From NCBI GenBank assembly GCA_028687435.1, contig JAQUAF010000050.1, forward strand, positions 1 to 40,276: a DNA stretch of 40,276 nt. Direction: 5' to 3'. Source of the stretch: Verrucomicrobiia bacterium (lineage in GTDB: Bacteria > Verrucomicrobiota > Verrucomicrobiia > JABWAM01). The notes below the pieces were generated by a model, which was not told the DNA's origin, did not search any database, and saw nothing but the letters and a program-made list of their open reading frames with translations. Both the position numbers and the translations under genes were made by a program. Below are positions 32,656-40,275 of the stretch, one piece after another. Numbering within the stretch: the first letter of the stretch is position 1; every line of letters begins with the position of its first letter.

Positions 32656-33237
32656 ATGAACAAACCCATGAGTTCAAAAACAAAAATCCGTCGTCTGGAT
32701 GAACATCGGGTGGGATTGATGGTGATTGATTTGCAGGAGCGTTTTGCGCCTCTGATTGATGCCTGGCCCGGGGTGGTCCAGTCGGCGGTCCGCCTGATCC
32801 GGTTCTTCCGCCTTATTCAAGCGCCCATCCTGGCCACGGAACAATATCCCAGGGGTTTGGGGAAAACCGTGCCGGAAGTCCTTTCCGAACTGGAGGGCGC
32901 CCAGGTCCGGCCCGTGGAAAAAACATCCTTCTCCTGCTGCGGAGCGCCGGGCTTCGTCGATTCCATGACCGCATCCGGCCGGACCCAATGGGTGCTTTGC
33001 GGCATCGAAACCCACGTTTGCGTGTAACAGACCGCCGGTGATTTGATCGAACGGGGATTGGACGTTTTTTTGCCCATGGACGCTGTCGCCTCCCAACGGA
33101 TGATTGACCGGGAGCCGGCCATCCGGCGCCTGACGCTGGAAGGAGCCGTTCCCGCCAGTGTGCAGTCGGTGGTTTTCGAGATTCTTCGCGACTCCCGCCA
33201 TCCTCTTTTCAAACAAGCTTCTGCCTTGGTGAAATGA
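32656..33237 (+). pseudogene. Isochorismatase-family hydrolase with one in-frame stop
   Basis: A cysteine-hydrolase (YcaC/isochorismatase-like) reading frame of about 193 codons with a TAA at 33025-33027. Before the stop are all three expected catalytic residues: Asp in LMVIDLQERF, Lys in PVEKTSFSCCG, and Cys in GIETHVCV. After it the frame continues without break: QTAGDLIERGLDVFLPMDAV, ending in a typical C-terminal helix. The family normally has VCVxQTAxDL, with the stop exactly at x. This is either a point nonsense mutation, a sequencing error, or stop-codon readthrough. Upstream, ATG 32656 and ATG 32668 are both possible starts. Confidence 0.85.
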
Positions 33238-33686
33238 TCCAAGCCGCAGGTTTGGTGGGATTTTCCTCAGGCTGGTGGATAAGACTGGCTTGGGCCATGG
33301 AGATGACATTGAGGATGGCGGGTTTGACCTCCCGGGGAGGCGGTGGTTCAGCGAGAGTTGGACGGAAAAGTTGCCGGTTTTTGGCGGCGGGTGAGGCAGC
33401 GGACGAAAGTGGGGATGAAATGGCTGGCTGGGGAATTGGGCTTGTGCAGCGCCGGGACATTGAGCTATGGGATTTGGCATGCGGGGAGATGCTTAAAACC
33501 CAGAAAGAATGGCAACAACGATGGAAAACGTCATTCCGGACCCCTTTTTCAATCTGCGGCCATTGCCGCAGTCCCGGATGGGGTGATGGAAAAGGTGTGA
33601 GCTTGAGTGTTGACACCAGCGTCCATGACCCGCACTTTTCGGATTTCATTTGAATCGTCCGGTGTGTGGTGGCATAACGCGCGTCC
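33238..33686. other. 450-bp gene-poor gap before the ECF sigma gene
   Basis: Reading frames exist here on both strands (for example 33234-33653 plus and 33209-33688 minus), but none shows a recognisable domain, convincing start or composition of a real protein. A TTGACA is at 33610-33615 without a clear -10. A small palindrome CCTCCCGGGGAGG lies at 33328-33340. This may be a decayed gene or regulatory DNA for the sigma factor operon. Confidence 0.4.
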
Positions 33687-34247
33687 ATGGGTGAGAATGA
33701 GATCGTTGCCGCTTTGAAAAGGGGGGATCTCTCCGTTGTTGAGGATATCGTCGGCCTCTATGGAAACCGTCTGCTTCGCTCCGCGTATTTGCTTTGCGGC
33801 AATGAATCCGATGCGCAGGATTTGGTTCAGGACACCCTGGTTCAGGCCGTCCAGTCCATTCACCGGTTTCGGGGTGACTCCTCGCTGTATTCCTGGCTGC
33901 ATGGGATTCTCCTCAACCTGAGCCGCCATTATCATCGTGAGCGGAAACGGCTGGTTCAGGGGCATGATTTTGACTCCCAGCCCGGGGAATCCGTCTCCGA
34001 TGAAGCCAGCCGTCTGGATTTGGAGTCGGTTTCGCCTGTCCTGATGGAAGCGATGCGGAAATTGTCCGAACCGCACCGGGAAATCCTGGTGTTGCGATAT
34101 TTTGAGGAGATGAAACTCGATGAAATCGCCCGGCATTTGAACATTTCGAAGGGGACCGCCAAGTCCCGCCTCCATTATGCCGCGGAAAGCCTGCGATCCC
34201 TCATTCCAAAGGAGTTGAACCTTTTTGGAGATTCAGGCACAGATTAA
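33687..34247 (+). CDS. ECF-type RNA polymerase sigma factor
   Basis: 186 aa with region 2 (SAYLLCGNESDAQDLVQDTL, then AVQSIHRFRGDSSLYSWLHGI) and region 4 (LSEPHREILVLRYFEEMKLDEIARHLNISKGTAKSRLHYA) of extracytoplasmic-function sigma factors. It begins a three-gene operon with a zf-HC2 anti-sigma factor (10 bp downstream) and a secreted protein. ECF sigma/anti-sigma pairs respond to envelope stress or ligands. The promoter it reads is not evident here; no clear autoregulatory site was found upstream. Confidence 0.95.
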   Translation: MGENEIVAALKRGDLSVVEDIVGLYGNRLLRSAYLLCGNESDAQDLVQDTLVQAVQSIHRFRGDSSLYSWLHGILLNLSRHYHRERKRLVQGHDFDSQPGESVSDEASRLDLESVSPVLMEAMRKLSEPHREILVLRYFEEMKLDEIARHLNISKGTAKSRLHYAAESLRSLIPKELNLFGDSGTD

Positions 34248-34257
34248 AAGGAACCCT

Positions 34258-34809
34258 ATGAAATGTTCGCAATGCCAGGACCTCTTGTTTGAATATCTGG
34301 ACGGAACCTTGCCTTCGGCGAGCCAAGCTTCCGTGCAAGAGCATCTCCGCGAGTGTTCTTCATGCCGGACGGTTTTTGAGCGCGAAAAACAGTTTTCCGG
34401 ATCATTGCCGGGCCTTCTTGGGGAACAGACGGTTTTGATGGAATTGCCGCCTCAATTTCATCAGAAGGTCCTTTCCCGGCTTGAACGGGACGCCCATCCC
34501 GTTTTAAAGGGGGACTTTTCATGGTTTGAACAATGCGCCCATGCGTGGGCTGGGGTTGCGGCAATCGCCGTTCTGATGTTTTCCATTGCGGCGTTGTTTG
34601 TGATTCGTGACTCCCTTGGTCAAAGGGCCGTCTGTTTTTCCAAGGCCGCTTTTTATCGTTTGCCCGGTGTCGCGGTTTTGCCGCGCCGCTGTCTTTCGGA
34701 TCAACCCGGATATGATAGGGTTGGCAAACCATCACCCGGTTTGTGGCCGGGCTTTGATCTTGCCGTTCCGCCATCCTCGGTTGTAAACCTCGAACCTGCC
34801 GATCTATGA
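34258..34809 (+). CDS. zf-HC2 anti-sigma factor (membrane)
   Basis: 183 aa. MKCSQCQDLLFEYLDG followed by HLRECSSCRTVF gives the zinc-binding His29-x3-Cys33-x2-Cys36 of the zf-HC2 family, with Cys3/Cys6 as further ligands. It is anchored by one transmembrane helix (about 97-117), placing the N-terminus in the cytoplasm to hold the sigma factor. The roughly 65 residues after the helix would be outside and have no recognised domain. ATG 34258 has AAAAGG upstream; an in-frame ATG at 34225 lies inside the sigma gene. It overlaps the next gene by four bases. Confidence 0.88.
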   Translation: MKCSQCQDLLFEYLDGTLPSASQASVQEHLRECSSCRTVFEREKQFSGSLPGLLGEQTVLMELPPQFHQKVLSRLERDAHPVLKGDFSWFEQCAHAWAGVAAIAVLMFSIAALFVIRDSLGQRAVCFSKAAFYRLPGVAVLPRRCLSDQPGYDRVGKPSPGLWPGFDLAVPPSSVVNLEPADL

Positions 34810-35426
34810 AAAATCAAAATCATTTGCCCCTTTGCGCCATGGCCTTGTTCATGGCGGTGTCGATTCTTGGCGTTTCAGGCAAGGGGACTCCCCCGAAAAA
34901 CTGGTGGACGGCGGATTGTCCCGATTATGAGGTGGGTGTTGACGCGGAAACAAAATACAAGGACAAGCCCAGTGTTTTCTTGAAATTCATCGGGACGGAC
35001 AAGATTGCGGAAAAAAGCGCGGATTTCACCACCCTGTCGCAGACCATCAAGGCCGTCAAATATCGGGGGAAGCGTGTCCGGTTTTCCGCTTATATCAAAA
35101 GCAGGGATGCGGCTTCCGCGAGATTGTGGATGCGCGTGGATGGCAAATCCGGAGATGATGCGCCGGCAAAGGATCCGATCCTGCGGTTTGACAATATGGA
35201 AGACCGCGCGATCAAGGGAACGGCTGCCTGGACAAAATGCGAGATCGTGCTGGATATTCCCCCTGAAAGCGAAACCATCATCTTTGGTTTCATGTTATGC
35301 GGAAAAGGCCGGATGTGGGGCGGAGGGGCGCTTTTTGAGATTGTCGATGACAAGGTTCCGACAACCGACATGCTGACCTGGAATGTTCTTTCCGATCAAC
35401 CGTTGAATCTGGATTTCAAGGAATAA
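34806..35426 (+). CDS. Secreted beta-sandwich (CBM-like) protein of the ECF operon
   Basis: 206 aa with a signal peptide (about 1-26, hydrophobic core CAMALFMAVSILGVSG). The remainder looks like a carbohydrate-binding-module-type beta sandwich: YRGKRVRFSAYIKSRD, ARLWMRVDGKSGD, LRFDNMEDRAIKGTAAWTKC, then IIFGFMLCGKGRMW. The same sequence pattern occurs in the C-terminal part of the HEAT protein at 38313-39557, and I recall it as a module attached to AraC-type regulators and exoproteins. Binding of sugars is inference. It overlaps the anti-sigma stop (ATGA), so it may be the target or signal sensor of the ECF pathway. Confidence 0.75.
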   Translation: MKNQNHLPLCAMALFMAVSILGVSGKGTPPKNWWTADCPDYEVGVDAETKYKDKPSVFLKFIGTDKIAEKSADFTTLSQTIKAVKYRGKRVRFSAYIKSRDAASARLWMRVDGKSGDDAPAKDPILRFDNMEDRAIKGTAAWTKCEIVLDIPPESETIIFGFMLCGKGRMWGGGALFEIVDDKVPTTDMLTWNVLSDQPLNLDFKE

Positions 35427-35470
35427 TTTTTCGGAGCGGATGTTCATGGATCTTCCTCCTTGAAGCAAAA

Positions 35471-35741
35471 AATGGAGGGCGGGGCTCCCGCACCGCCCCA
35501 TGAGTAATGGCTACAAAAGGCACAAGCAGCGGCAATCGCGATTGCCGCTGTCACAAGATTTAATTTCAGAACGGAGGGTTGACGTTTCATAAAATATATT
35601 TTGTGGCGTCGTCAATGTTGTCCTGTTGACGATGCTTGTGCCTTTTGTGGCTATTCAAGTTGCCGCGCCTGGCGCGGCTTAAAATGTTTAGGAATTTCAA
35701 TGTTTGCCGGGAAAAGCGGTGCAGGAGCCCCGCCCTCCATT
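35471..35741. repeat. Nested palindromic element with terminal inverted repeats
   Basis: The left arm 35471-35495 (AATGGAGGGCGGGGCTCCC then GCACCG) is the reverse complement of 35717-35741 with one mismatch in 25. Inside is a second pair, 35502-35528 against 35633-35656 (TGGCTACAAAAGGCACAAGCA type, with few mismatches). Further in are a perfect 24-bp palindrome at 35527-35550 (CAGCGGCAATCG/CGATTGCCGCTG) and a TTGACG/CGTCAA stem at 35579-35615. No gene is present. The size is near 271 bp, like the element at 2384-2659, though the sequence is different. A smaller GCCGCGCC-T-GGCGCGGC palindrome follows at 35662-35678. Confidence 0.75.
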
Positions 35742-35892
35742 GGGTGGAAAATGATGGAGGGCCGGCCTCCCGGCCTGTCCCGCCGTAGTCCGATGAGAGA
35801 CGAAGGCGGAACGGCTCCGTGCGGTCGTATTCCGCTTTTTTTGCATCGAGCATCGTGCATCGAGCGTCAAGCTGCCACGCCCGGCGCGGCTT
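35661..35892. repeat. Direct copies of a GC palindrome and a short tandem word
   Basis: The 20-mer TGCCGCGCCTGGCGCGGCTT at 35661-35680 recurs with two changes (TGCCACGCCCGGCGCGGCTT) at 35873-35892, both followed by AA. Between them the word GCATCGAGC is repeated at about 35843 and 35857. These palindrome copies resemble REP-type repeats. Nothing coding is recognisable. Confidence 0.55.
35806..35842 (+). terminator. Possible Rho-independent terminator
   Basis: GCGGAA (35806-35811) pairs with TTCCGC (35830-35835) around an 18-base GC-rich loop and is followed by seven T's. It would end transcripts entering from the ECF operon, though it is about 380 bp beyond the last stop. Confidence 0.4.
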
Positions 35893-35990
35893 AATTTAAA
35901 TTTTTTGAACCTTTTTGGATTTCAAAGCACAGATGGGAAATGAGCGCTTTCCCATTTGAGCTTCAGCCGTTCCGCAGACAGGCCTTGAAA

Positions 35991-36638
35991 ATGCTCCGAA
36001 ACCGGGCGTTTACGCTTGTGGAAATTTTGACGGTTTGCGGAATCATGTCCATTTTGATGGGACTGCTTTTTACCGCAGTAAGCCGGGCCAAGGAGGTCAA
36101 GAGCGAGACGGTTTGTCTCAACAATCTCCATCAGATTGGAATCGCGCTTCAGGCTTATGCAACGGATAACGGAGACCGTCTTCCCCAGACGTTTAATCCT
36201 CCCCATAATATGATTTGGAGAGGGGATTTGGGCGGGGTGGGGGCCGGCCTGCTTTATCCTTATCTGAAGACGCTTGACGTGTTTTATTGTCCGGGCGCCA
36301 GTGGCCTAAAACGAAATTCGGAATGGGCTGACAACTGGGGCAAGAGCGGAGGTGGAGATCTGGGGGCGTGGTGCAGTTATGTTTACCGGGATGGCGAAAC
36401 CGGGCTCTTGGATGCTTATGCGGGGCGGGCTTTGATGATGGACGCCAATAAGTGTCAGAATGGCGAAGAGGTCAACGTGAACCACAAGGAAAAGGCGGTA
36501 AATATTCTGTGGGGCGATGGACATGTCAAAAAATACCCGAACGATGACCTCTCGCTATCCATCCCCGATCATGACTTTGAGGAATGGGCCGCCGCCAACT
36601 GCGAACTTTTCGAGCGCGCGGACCAGAAAGGGCCATAG
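35991..36638 (+). CDS. Type II pseudopilin-like protein (prepilin N-terminus)
   Basis: Prepilin-type protein of 215 aa from ATG 35991 (LRNRAFTLVEILTVCGIMSILMGLLF); a longer start at 35940 adds 17 residues. The F-T-L-V-E motif marks the prepilin peptidase site, followed by a hydrophobic helix. The globular part has VCLNNLHQIGIALQAYATDN, and near the end HKEKAVNILWGDGHVK, a motif of the H-Xn-DG kind (10 residues between His and DG) common in PVC-group pseudopilins. Such proteins are surface or secretion-linked; no pilus assembly gene is in the window. The upstream spacer (35892-35939) is AT-rich. Confidence 0.88.
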   Translation: MLRNRAFTLVEILTVCGIMSILMGLLFTAVSRAKEVKSETVCLNNLHQIGIALQAYATDNGDRLPQTFNPPHNMIWRGDLGGVGAGLLYPYLKTLDVFYCPGASGLKRNSEWADNWGKSGGGDLGAWCSYVYRDGETGLLDAYAGRALMMDANKCQNGEEVNVNHKEKAVNILWGDGHVKKYPNDDLSLSIPDHDFEEWAAANCELFERADQKGP

Positions 36639-36672
36639 GAAGGTTGATTGCAAAAAAATATGAACCTGAAAA

Positions 36673-38316
36673 ATGGAGATGCGAAACGGAAAAGTCATGA
36701 AAAATCTTCTTTTTATTATTATTGCCACAATTGTTCCTTTTCTGATTTTGCATGGATCTTCTAAAAGAACCGATGGGACAGCAGTTATGGCGGAAATCGA
36801 CTCATTGCTGGAAAACATCGACAACGACAAGAAAGAGCAGTTTGGGAACATGGAAAATTTGGGAAAGATTGCCGAGAAATACGGAGCCAATGTCAAAGAA
36901 TACCTGTTTCAGAAAACCAAAGCCATCATCGAAAATCCCGATGCGCGAGTGAACCAGCGGTGGATGTGTTGTTACGTTCTGAACCACTTTGATGATGAAC
37001 GGGCGGTGCGTGTGTTGGAAAAGGCGCTTGCCGGTGATTCCAGCTCCACGGTCCGGGGGGTGGCCGCATGCGCTCTGGGCAGTTTTCAATCGAAAGAGAC
37101 TCGTGCGGCAGCGCGTACGGCGCTTGAGGCAGCCGCGGGCATCGAAAAAAATCCTGACGTATTGAAGTGGATTCGCAGTTCGCTTGACGGACCGCAATGC
37201 GGGGATGGTGACGAATCATCTCCTCCTCCGTCCTTGTCGTTTCCGCCAAAACAAGACACATTCGAACCTCTGCCCTGGCCTCATCAAGCGCCTGGATTGA
37301 CTTCATTCGAGATAGGAAAACTCAATCGCGAAGTTTGGGTGATCAATGACTTTCCTCTCTATCAGGCGGATACCGAGGGGAAAATGCGTTACCTCCATGG
37401 AGGCTTGGATATTGTCCTGGAGAACGGAACCAAAATATATGCAATAAAGGATGGATGGGTGAAGTCTGTGAGCCGCAGCGCCGTCAAGATCGCGGACATT
37501 CAGGGAATCGAGCCGTCATTTGGCTGGAGCTACGCGCATTTGGGCAACATCCAGGTCAAAACCGGCGAATTTGTCAAACGAGGCACGTATATTGGCGATA
37601 TTGATTTCGAAGGACTGGCCCATCTTCACTTGAGTAAAATTTTTTCGGAGGGGGCTTACTGGGAAAACTGGCAATTCGAATTGCCTCCCAACCAACATTT
37701 TACCTATCAGGATACAACGCCTCCCGTGATCAAGACGCCGTTTTGCTTTTTCGAAAACAATTCCGAAAAAATGATCCAGGCAAACGCGAATGGAAAACCG
37801 ATTCTCAAAGGCGCCGTGGATATCGTGGTGGGGATGCGTGATGGCGGGCAATTTGCGCATTCCAAGGATAACGGCTTTGGCGACCGTTTAAGCCCCGCAA
37901 AAATCACCTATGAAATCTGTTCCCGTGGTATGGGTGGAAAAACGCTGTCATTTCGCAGCTTTGACTTCACCCAGATGATTTTTAAACAGGGTTTTTTCGG
38001 CAACAACAATAACAGTCAATTGACGCGAACGATATTCATTCATACCGATATCATTGATAAAACAGCAAGCGGCGACAAGGTTTTTTCCTATTACATTATC
38101 ACCAACACGCCAGGCGATACGATCCCCAGGGAAGTGACGGTGGAAGATGCCGATCGTGCCTGGAATACTGCGGCAGCGGATGAAAAGGGCAATCCGCTTT
38201 ATCCGGATGGCGAATACGAAATTCGGGTGCGAGCGAAAGATTTCAAGGGAAATATGTCAACCGCATCCACCACCGTGCTGGTTCAAAATAAACGTGAAAT
38301 CCGAACTAAACCATGA
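36673..38316 (+). CDS. HEAT-repeat protein with an M23/LytM-type peptidase domain
   Basis: 547 aa; ATG 36697 (MKNLLFIII) is an alternative that puts a signal or anchor helix at the N-terminus. Residues about 85-170 contain HEAT-like repeats (RWMCCYVLNHFDDERAVRVL; VAACALGSFQSKETR). Residues about 215-325 resemble an M23 zinc peptidase: HGGLDIV gives His242 and Asp246 as first ligands, YAHLGNIQVKTGEFVKRGTYIGDI is typical, and AHLHLS (His317, His319) supplies the others. The 200-residue C-terminus has Ig-like strands and an ATTxVLV end. It may cut peptidoglycan cross-links or bind cell wall. It overlaps the next gene by four bases. Confidence 0.78.
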   Translation: MEMRNGKVMKNLLFIIIATIVPFLILHGSSKRTDGTAVMAEIDSLLENIDNDKKEQFGNMENLGKIAEKYGANVKEYLFQKTKAIIENPDARVNQRWMCCYVLNHFDDERAVRVLEKALAGDSSSTVRGVAACALGSFQSKETRAAARTALEAAAGIEKNPDVLKWIRSSLDGPQCGDGDESSPPPSLSFPPKQDTFEPLPWPHQAPGLTSFEIGKLNREVWVINDFPLYQADTEGKMRYLHGGLDIVLENGTKIYAIKDGWVKSVSRSAVKIADIQGIEPSFGWSYAHLGNIQVKTGEFVKRGTYIGDIDFEGLAHLHLSKIFSEGAYWENWQFELPPNQHFTYQDTTPPVIKTPFCFFENNSEKMIQANANGKPILKGAVDIVVGMRDGGQFAHSKDNGFGDRLSPAKITYEICSRGMGGKTLSFRSFDFTQMIFKQGFFGNNNNSQLTRTIFIHTDIIDKTASGDKVFSYYIITNTPGDTIPREVTVEDADRAWNTAAADEKGNPLYPDGEYEIRVRAKDFKGNMSTASTTVLVQNKREIRTKP

Positions 38317-39557
38317 CTAAATTTTCGATCGTTGAACTGTTGATTTACGGAGGAGTTTTTGCGATTGGGCTGGCGTTGATTTGCTCATTCCTCAGCAAGG
38401 TCAGTCCTTTTTGGCGCGATTTATTCAAGAGACGGGGACGAACCCTTTTGGTGAGTCTGATCATTGCGGGGTTTGCGGCGGGCGGTGTTTGCAAACTGTG
38501 GCGTTGGTGGGATGAAAAGTCGGAGAAAGAATACAGTTCCAGGCAGATTGCCTCCACCGACGCGGAAACATTTTTTAAACGCCTAAAGCGCCCTGAAAAG
38601 GGATATCATCATTGCGCTGCCATTTGGGCGTTGTCCGAGAAGGCTCAAAAAGGAGGCGCTGCCGAGACCGAAAAGATCGTCAATGGAGCGATTGAAATTC
38701 TCCAGGACCGTTCCCGCAGCGCATATTCCCGATGGCCATGTTGTTATGTTTTGAGCGGCATCGGGGATGTACGGGCCTTGCCGGCGCTCAAGGAACGCCT
38801 GATGGATGAAACCGAGGAGGAAGTGGTGAGGAGTTGCGCCGCCTGTGCGTTAAGCGAGTTTAAAGGCGAAGACGCTCGTGAAATTTTGGAACAGGCAGCA
38901 AAGGAGGTCAAATGCGAAGAGGTTATGTCTTGTATAAAGCGATATTTGCCAGTCGAAGACAATGAGCAAAGTTTGGATGGTTGGAATGGCGGGCCACCTG
39001 ACGCTTATCAATTTGGTTTTTTGAACGACCCCAACAACGAGGGGAAAAAGATCGGCCATCTCAAGTCGATTCGCGCTATCAAGGAAGGGGAATATGGCGT
39101 ATTTGCAACATCGATCCGGGCCGACGCCTACTTGGGAAAAAGAGTCCGATTGTCCGCCAACCTGCAAAGCAAAGAAGTGAAGGGGAGGGCCGGGTTGTGG
39201 TTTCGGGTGGATGGCGACGGCAAACAGTTGTCGTTTGATAATATGGCAAACCGGCCTGTCAAAGGGACGACGGAATGGCAGCGATACGAATTGGTGGTGG
39301 ATGCGCCAGCCGAAAGCAAGAACATCATTTATGGGCTTTTATTGGATGGAGAAGGCGAAATTCAGTTTCGCGATTTGCAAATGGAGACCGTGGGCAAGGA
39401 GGTTTCAACAACGGGCATCGCGTTATATCAGAGGAGATATGTTCTTTATGCCGCCTTTGCCGGTGGAATGATGTTGTTGTTCGGCGTGGTTTGGGGCGTG
39501 ATCGGATGGCGGCGAAAATGCGGACGGAAGGCTTTGCAATCTCAAAACTCGGGATGA
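38313..39557 (+). CDS. HEAT-repeat / beta-sandwich membrane protein
   Basis: 414 aa. Two N-terminal transmembrane helices (about 8-28 and 44-60) are followed by a HEAT-like stretch (about 95-212) that closely follows the neighbouring gene: RWPCCYVLSGIGDVRALPAL and RSCAACALSEFKGEDAREIL. Then comes a CBM-like beta sandwich (about 230-365) related to the secreted ECF-operon protein (YLGKRVRLSANLQSKE, GRAGLWFRVDGDGK, LSFDNMANRPVKGTTEWQR), and a final transmembrane helix (about 376-398). The function is unknown; it may be an envelope scaffold. It overlaps the M23 gene at ATGA, and its 3' end overlaps the minus-strand GH2 remnant by 16 bp. Confidence 0.75.
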   Translation: MTKFSIVELLIYGGVFAIGLALICSFLSKVSPFWRDLFKRRGRTLLVSLIIAGFAAGGVCKLWRWWDEKSEKEYSSRQIASTDAETFFKRLKRPEKGYHHCAAIWALSEKAQKGGAAETEKIVNGAIEILQDRSRSAYSRWPCCYVLSGIGDVRALPALKERLMDETEEEVVRSCAACALSEFKGEDAREILEQAAKEVKCEEVMSCIKRYLPVEDNEQSLDGWNGGPPDAYQFGFLNDPNNEGKKIGHLKSIRAIKEGEYGVFATSIRADAYLGKRVRLSANLQSKEVKGRAGLWFRVDGDGKQLSFDNMANRPVKGTTEWQRYELVVDAPAESKNIIYGLLLDGEGEIQFRDLQMETVGKEVSTTGIALYQRRYVLYAAFAGGMMLLFGVVWGVIGWRRKCGRKALQSQNSG

Positions 39558-40246
39558 TTTCTCTTCGATTTTGGTAGTGTGTTTTTTGCCTGTGCCGGGC
39601 GATGATACTCCTTGGCGACGGTGTTGAATGCCATTTTTCGATTTCGGTTGCAGTCCACGACGCCTTTCAGATTCAGTTCGTTCCAGTAGCCGTTGGGGCT
39701 TTTGGATGGGTCTCGATAGTCGCTGAAGCAAAATGGAAAAGTTCCCGTGATTTGAGGGCGGTTTTTTGCGAGTTGAAAGATGGCGTTGAGCAGGTCGGCG
39801 TGATAATTTTCAGACCAGAGGTCGCGGGTTTTCGACAGAAAGCCTGGAACGGAGTCAGCGCCAAATTCGGTCAGCAGGAGAGCCAGATCGGTTTTTTGGG
39901 CCAGTATTTTGTCCAGCATGGCGCGCATTTGGGCCAGGTCAATGGGTTCCCGTTCAACAGGAGGTTCCTTTGGTGTTCCTGTCCCGGCTTGCAATCCCTT
40001 GCCGCCCCAAATTTTGTCGTACCAGCCATAATAGGAATTGACGCCCAGCACATCCACAATATCCGCCAGCGGACCGACATTTCCATAAAGCGCCGCGTAT
40101 GAGATCAGGCGGGAAGAGTCTTCTTGGCGAACATGGGCCGCCAGTTCCCGGCAGCGGTTCCGAATTAGGGATTTTTCGGGTTCGTCCGGCCAAAATCCGG
40201 CACGACGGTGGGTCCAGCCATCGCGCCAGACTTGATTGAGAGGCAA
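39542..40246 (-). pseudogene. C-terminal remnant of a glycoside hydrolase family 2-like enzyme
   Basis: About 234 codons with the GH2 TIM-barrel end. DVLGVNSYYGWYDKIWG, LLLTEFGADSVPGFLSKT (Glu127 is the expected nucleophile), WSENYHADLLNAIFQLAKNR, and FPFCFSDYRD fit beta-glucuronidase/galactosidase-like enzymes. The upstream parts (sugar-binding and sandwich domains, and the acid/base NE motif) are absent. Reading upstream in frame, a TAG lies at 40256-40258 inside a hairpin repeat, and the first about 28 residues do not look like GH2. The gene therefore appears truncated by the repeat or by a deletion. A break at the window edge cannot be excluded. Confidence 0.72.
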
Positions 40247-40275
40247 AACGCTCCCCTATGCGGGGAGGGTGCCTC
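40240..40275. repeat. Hairpin repeat at the broken end of the GH2 gene
   Basis: GAGGCA (40240-40245) and TGCCTC (40270-40275) enclose CTCCCC (40251-40256) and GGGGAG (40262-40267), giving a nested stem-loop with a 5-base loop TATGC. It carries the stop codon that ends the GH2 frame. It could be a REP-like element or a terminator-like structure; its full extent lies outside the window. Confidence 0.55.

Noticed and set aside
33209..33688. 159-codon minus-strand frame (and a 139-codon plus frame) in the gap before the ECF sigma gene
   Set aside because: Neither has a recognisable domain or credible start; each is as likely to be chance as the other.
35471..35741. CRISPR array
   Set aside because: The repeats are inverted and nested, not regularly spaced direct repeats with unique spacers.
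35601..35894. 97-codon plus frame and minus-strand counterparts in the repeat region
   Set aside because: They are made of REP-like palindromes and short repeated words, so they are not supported as genes.
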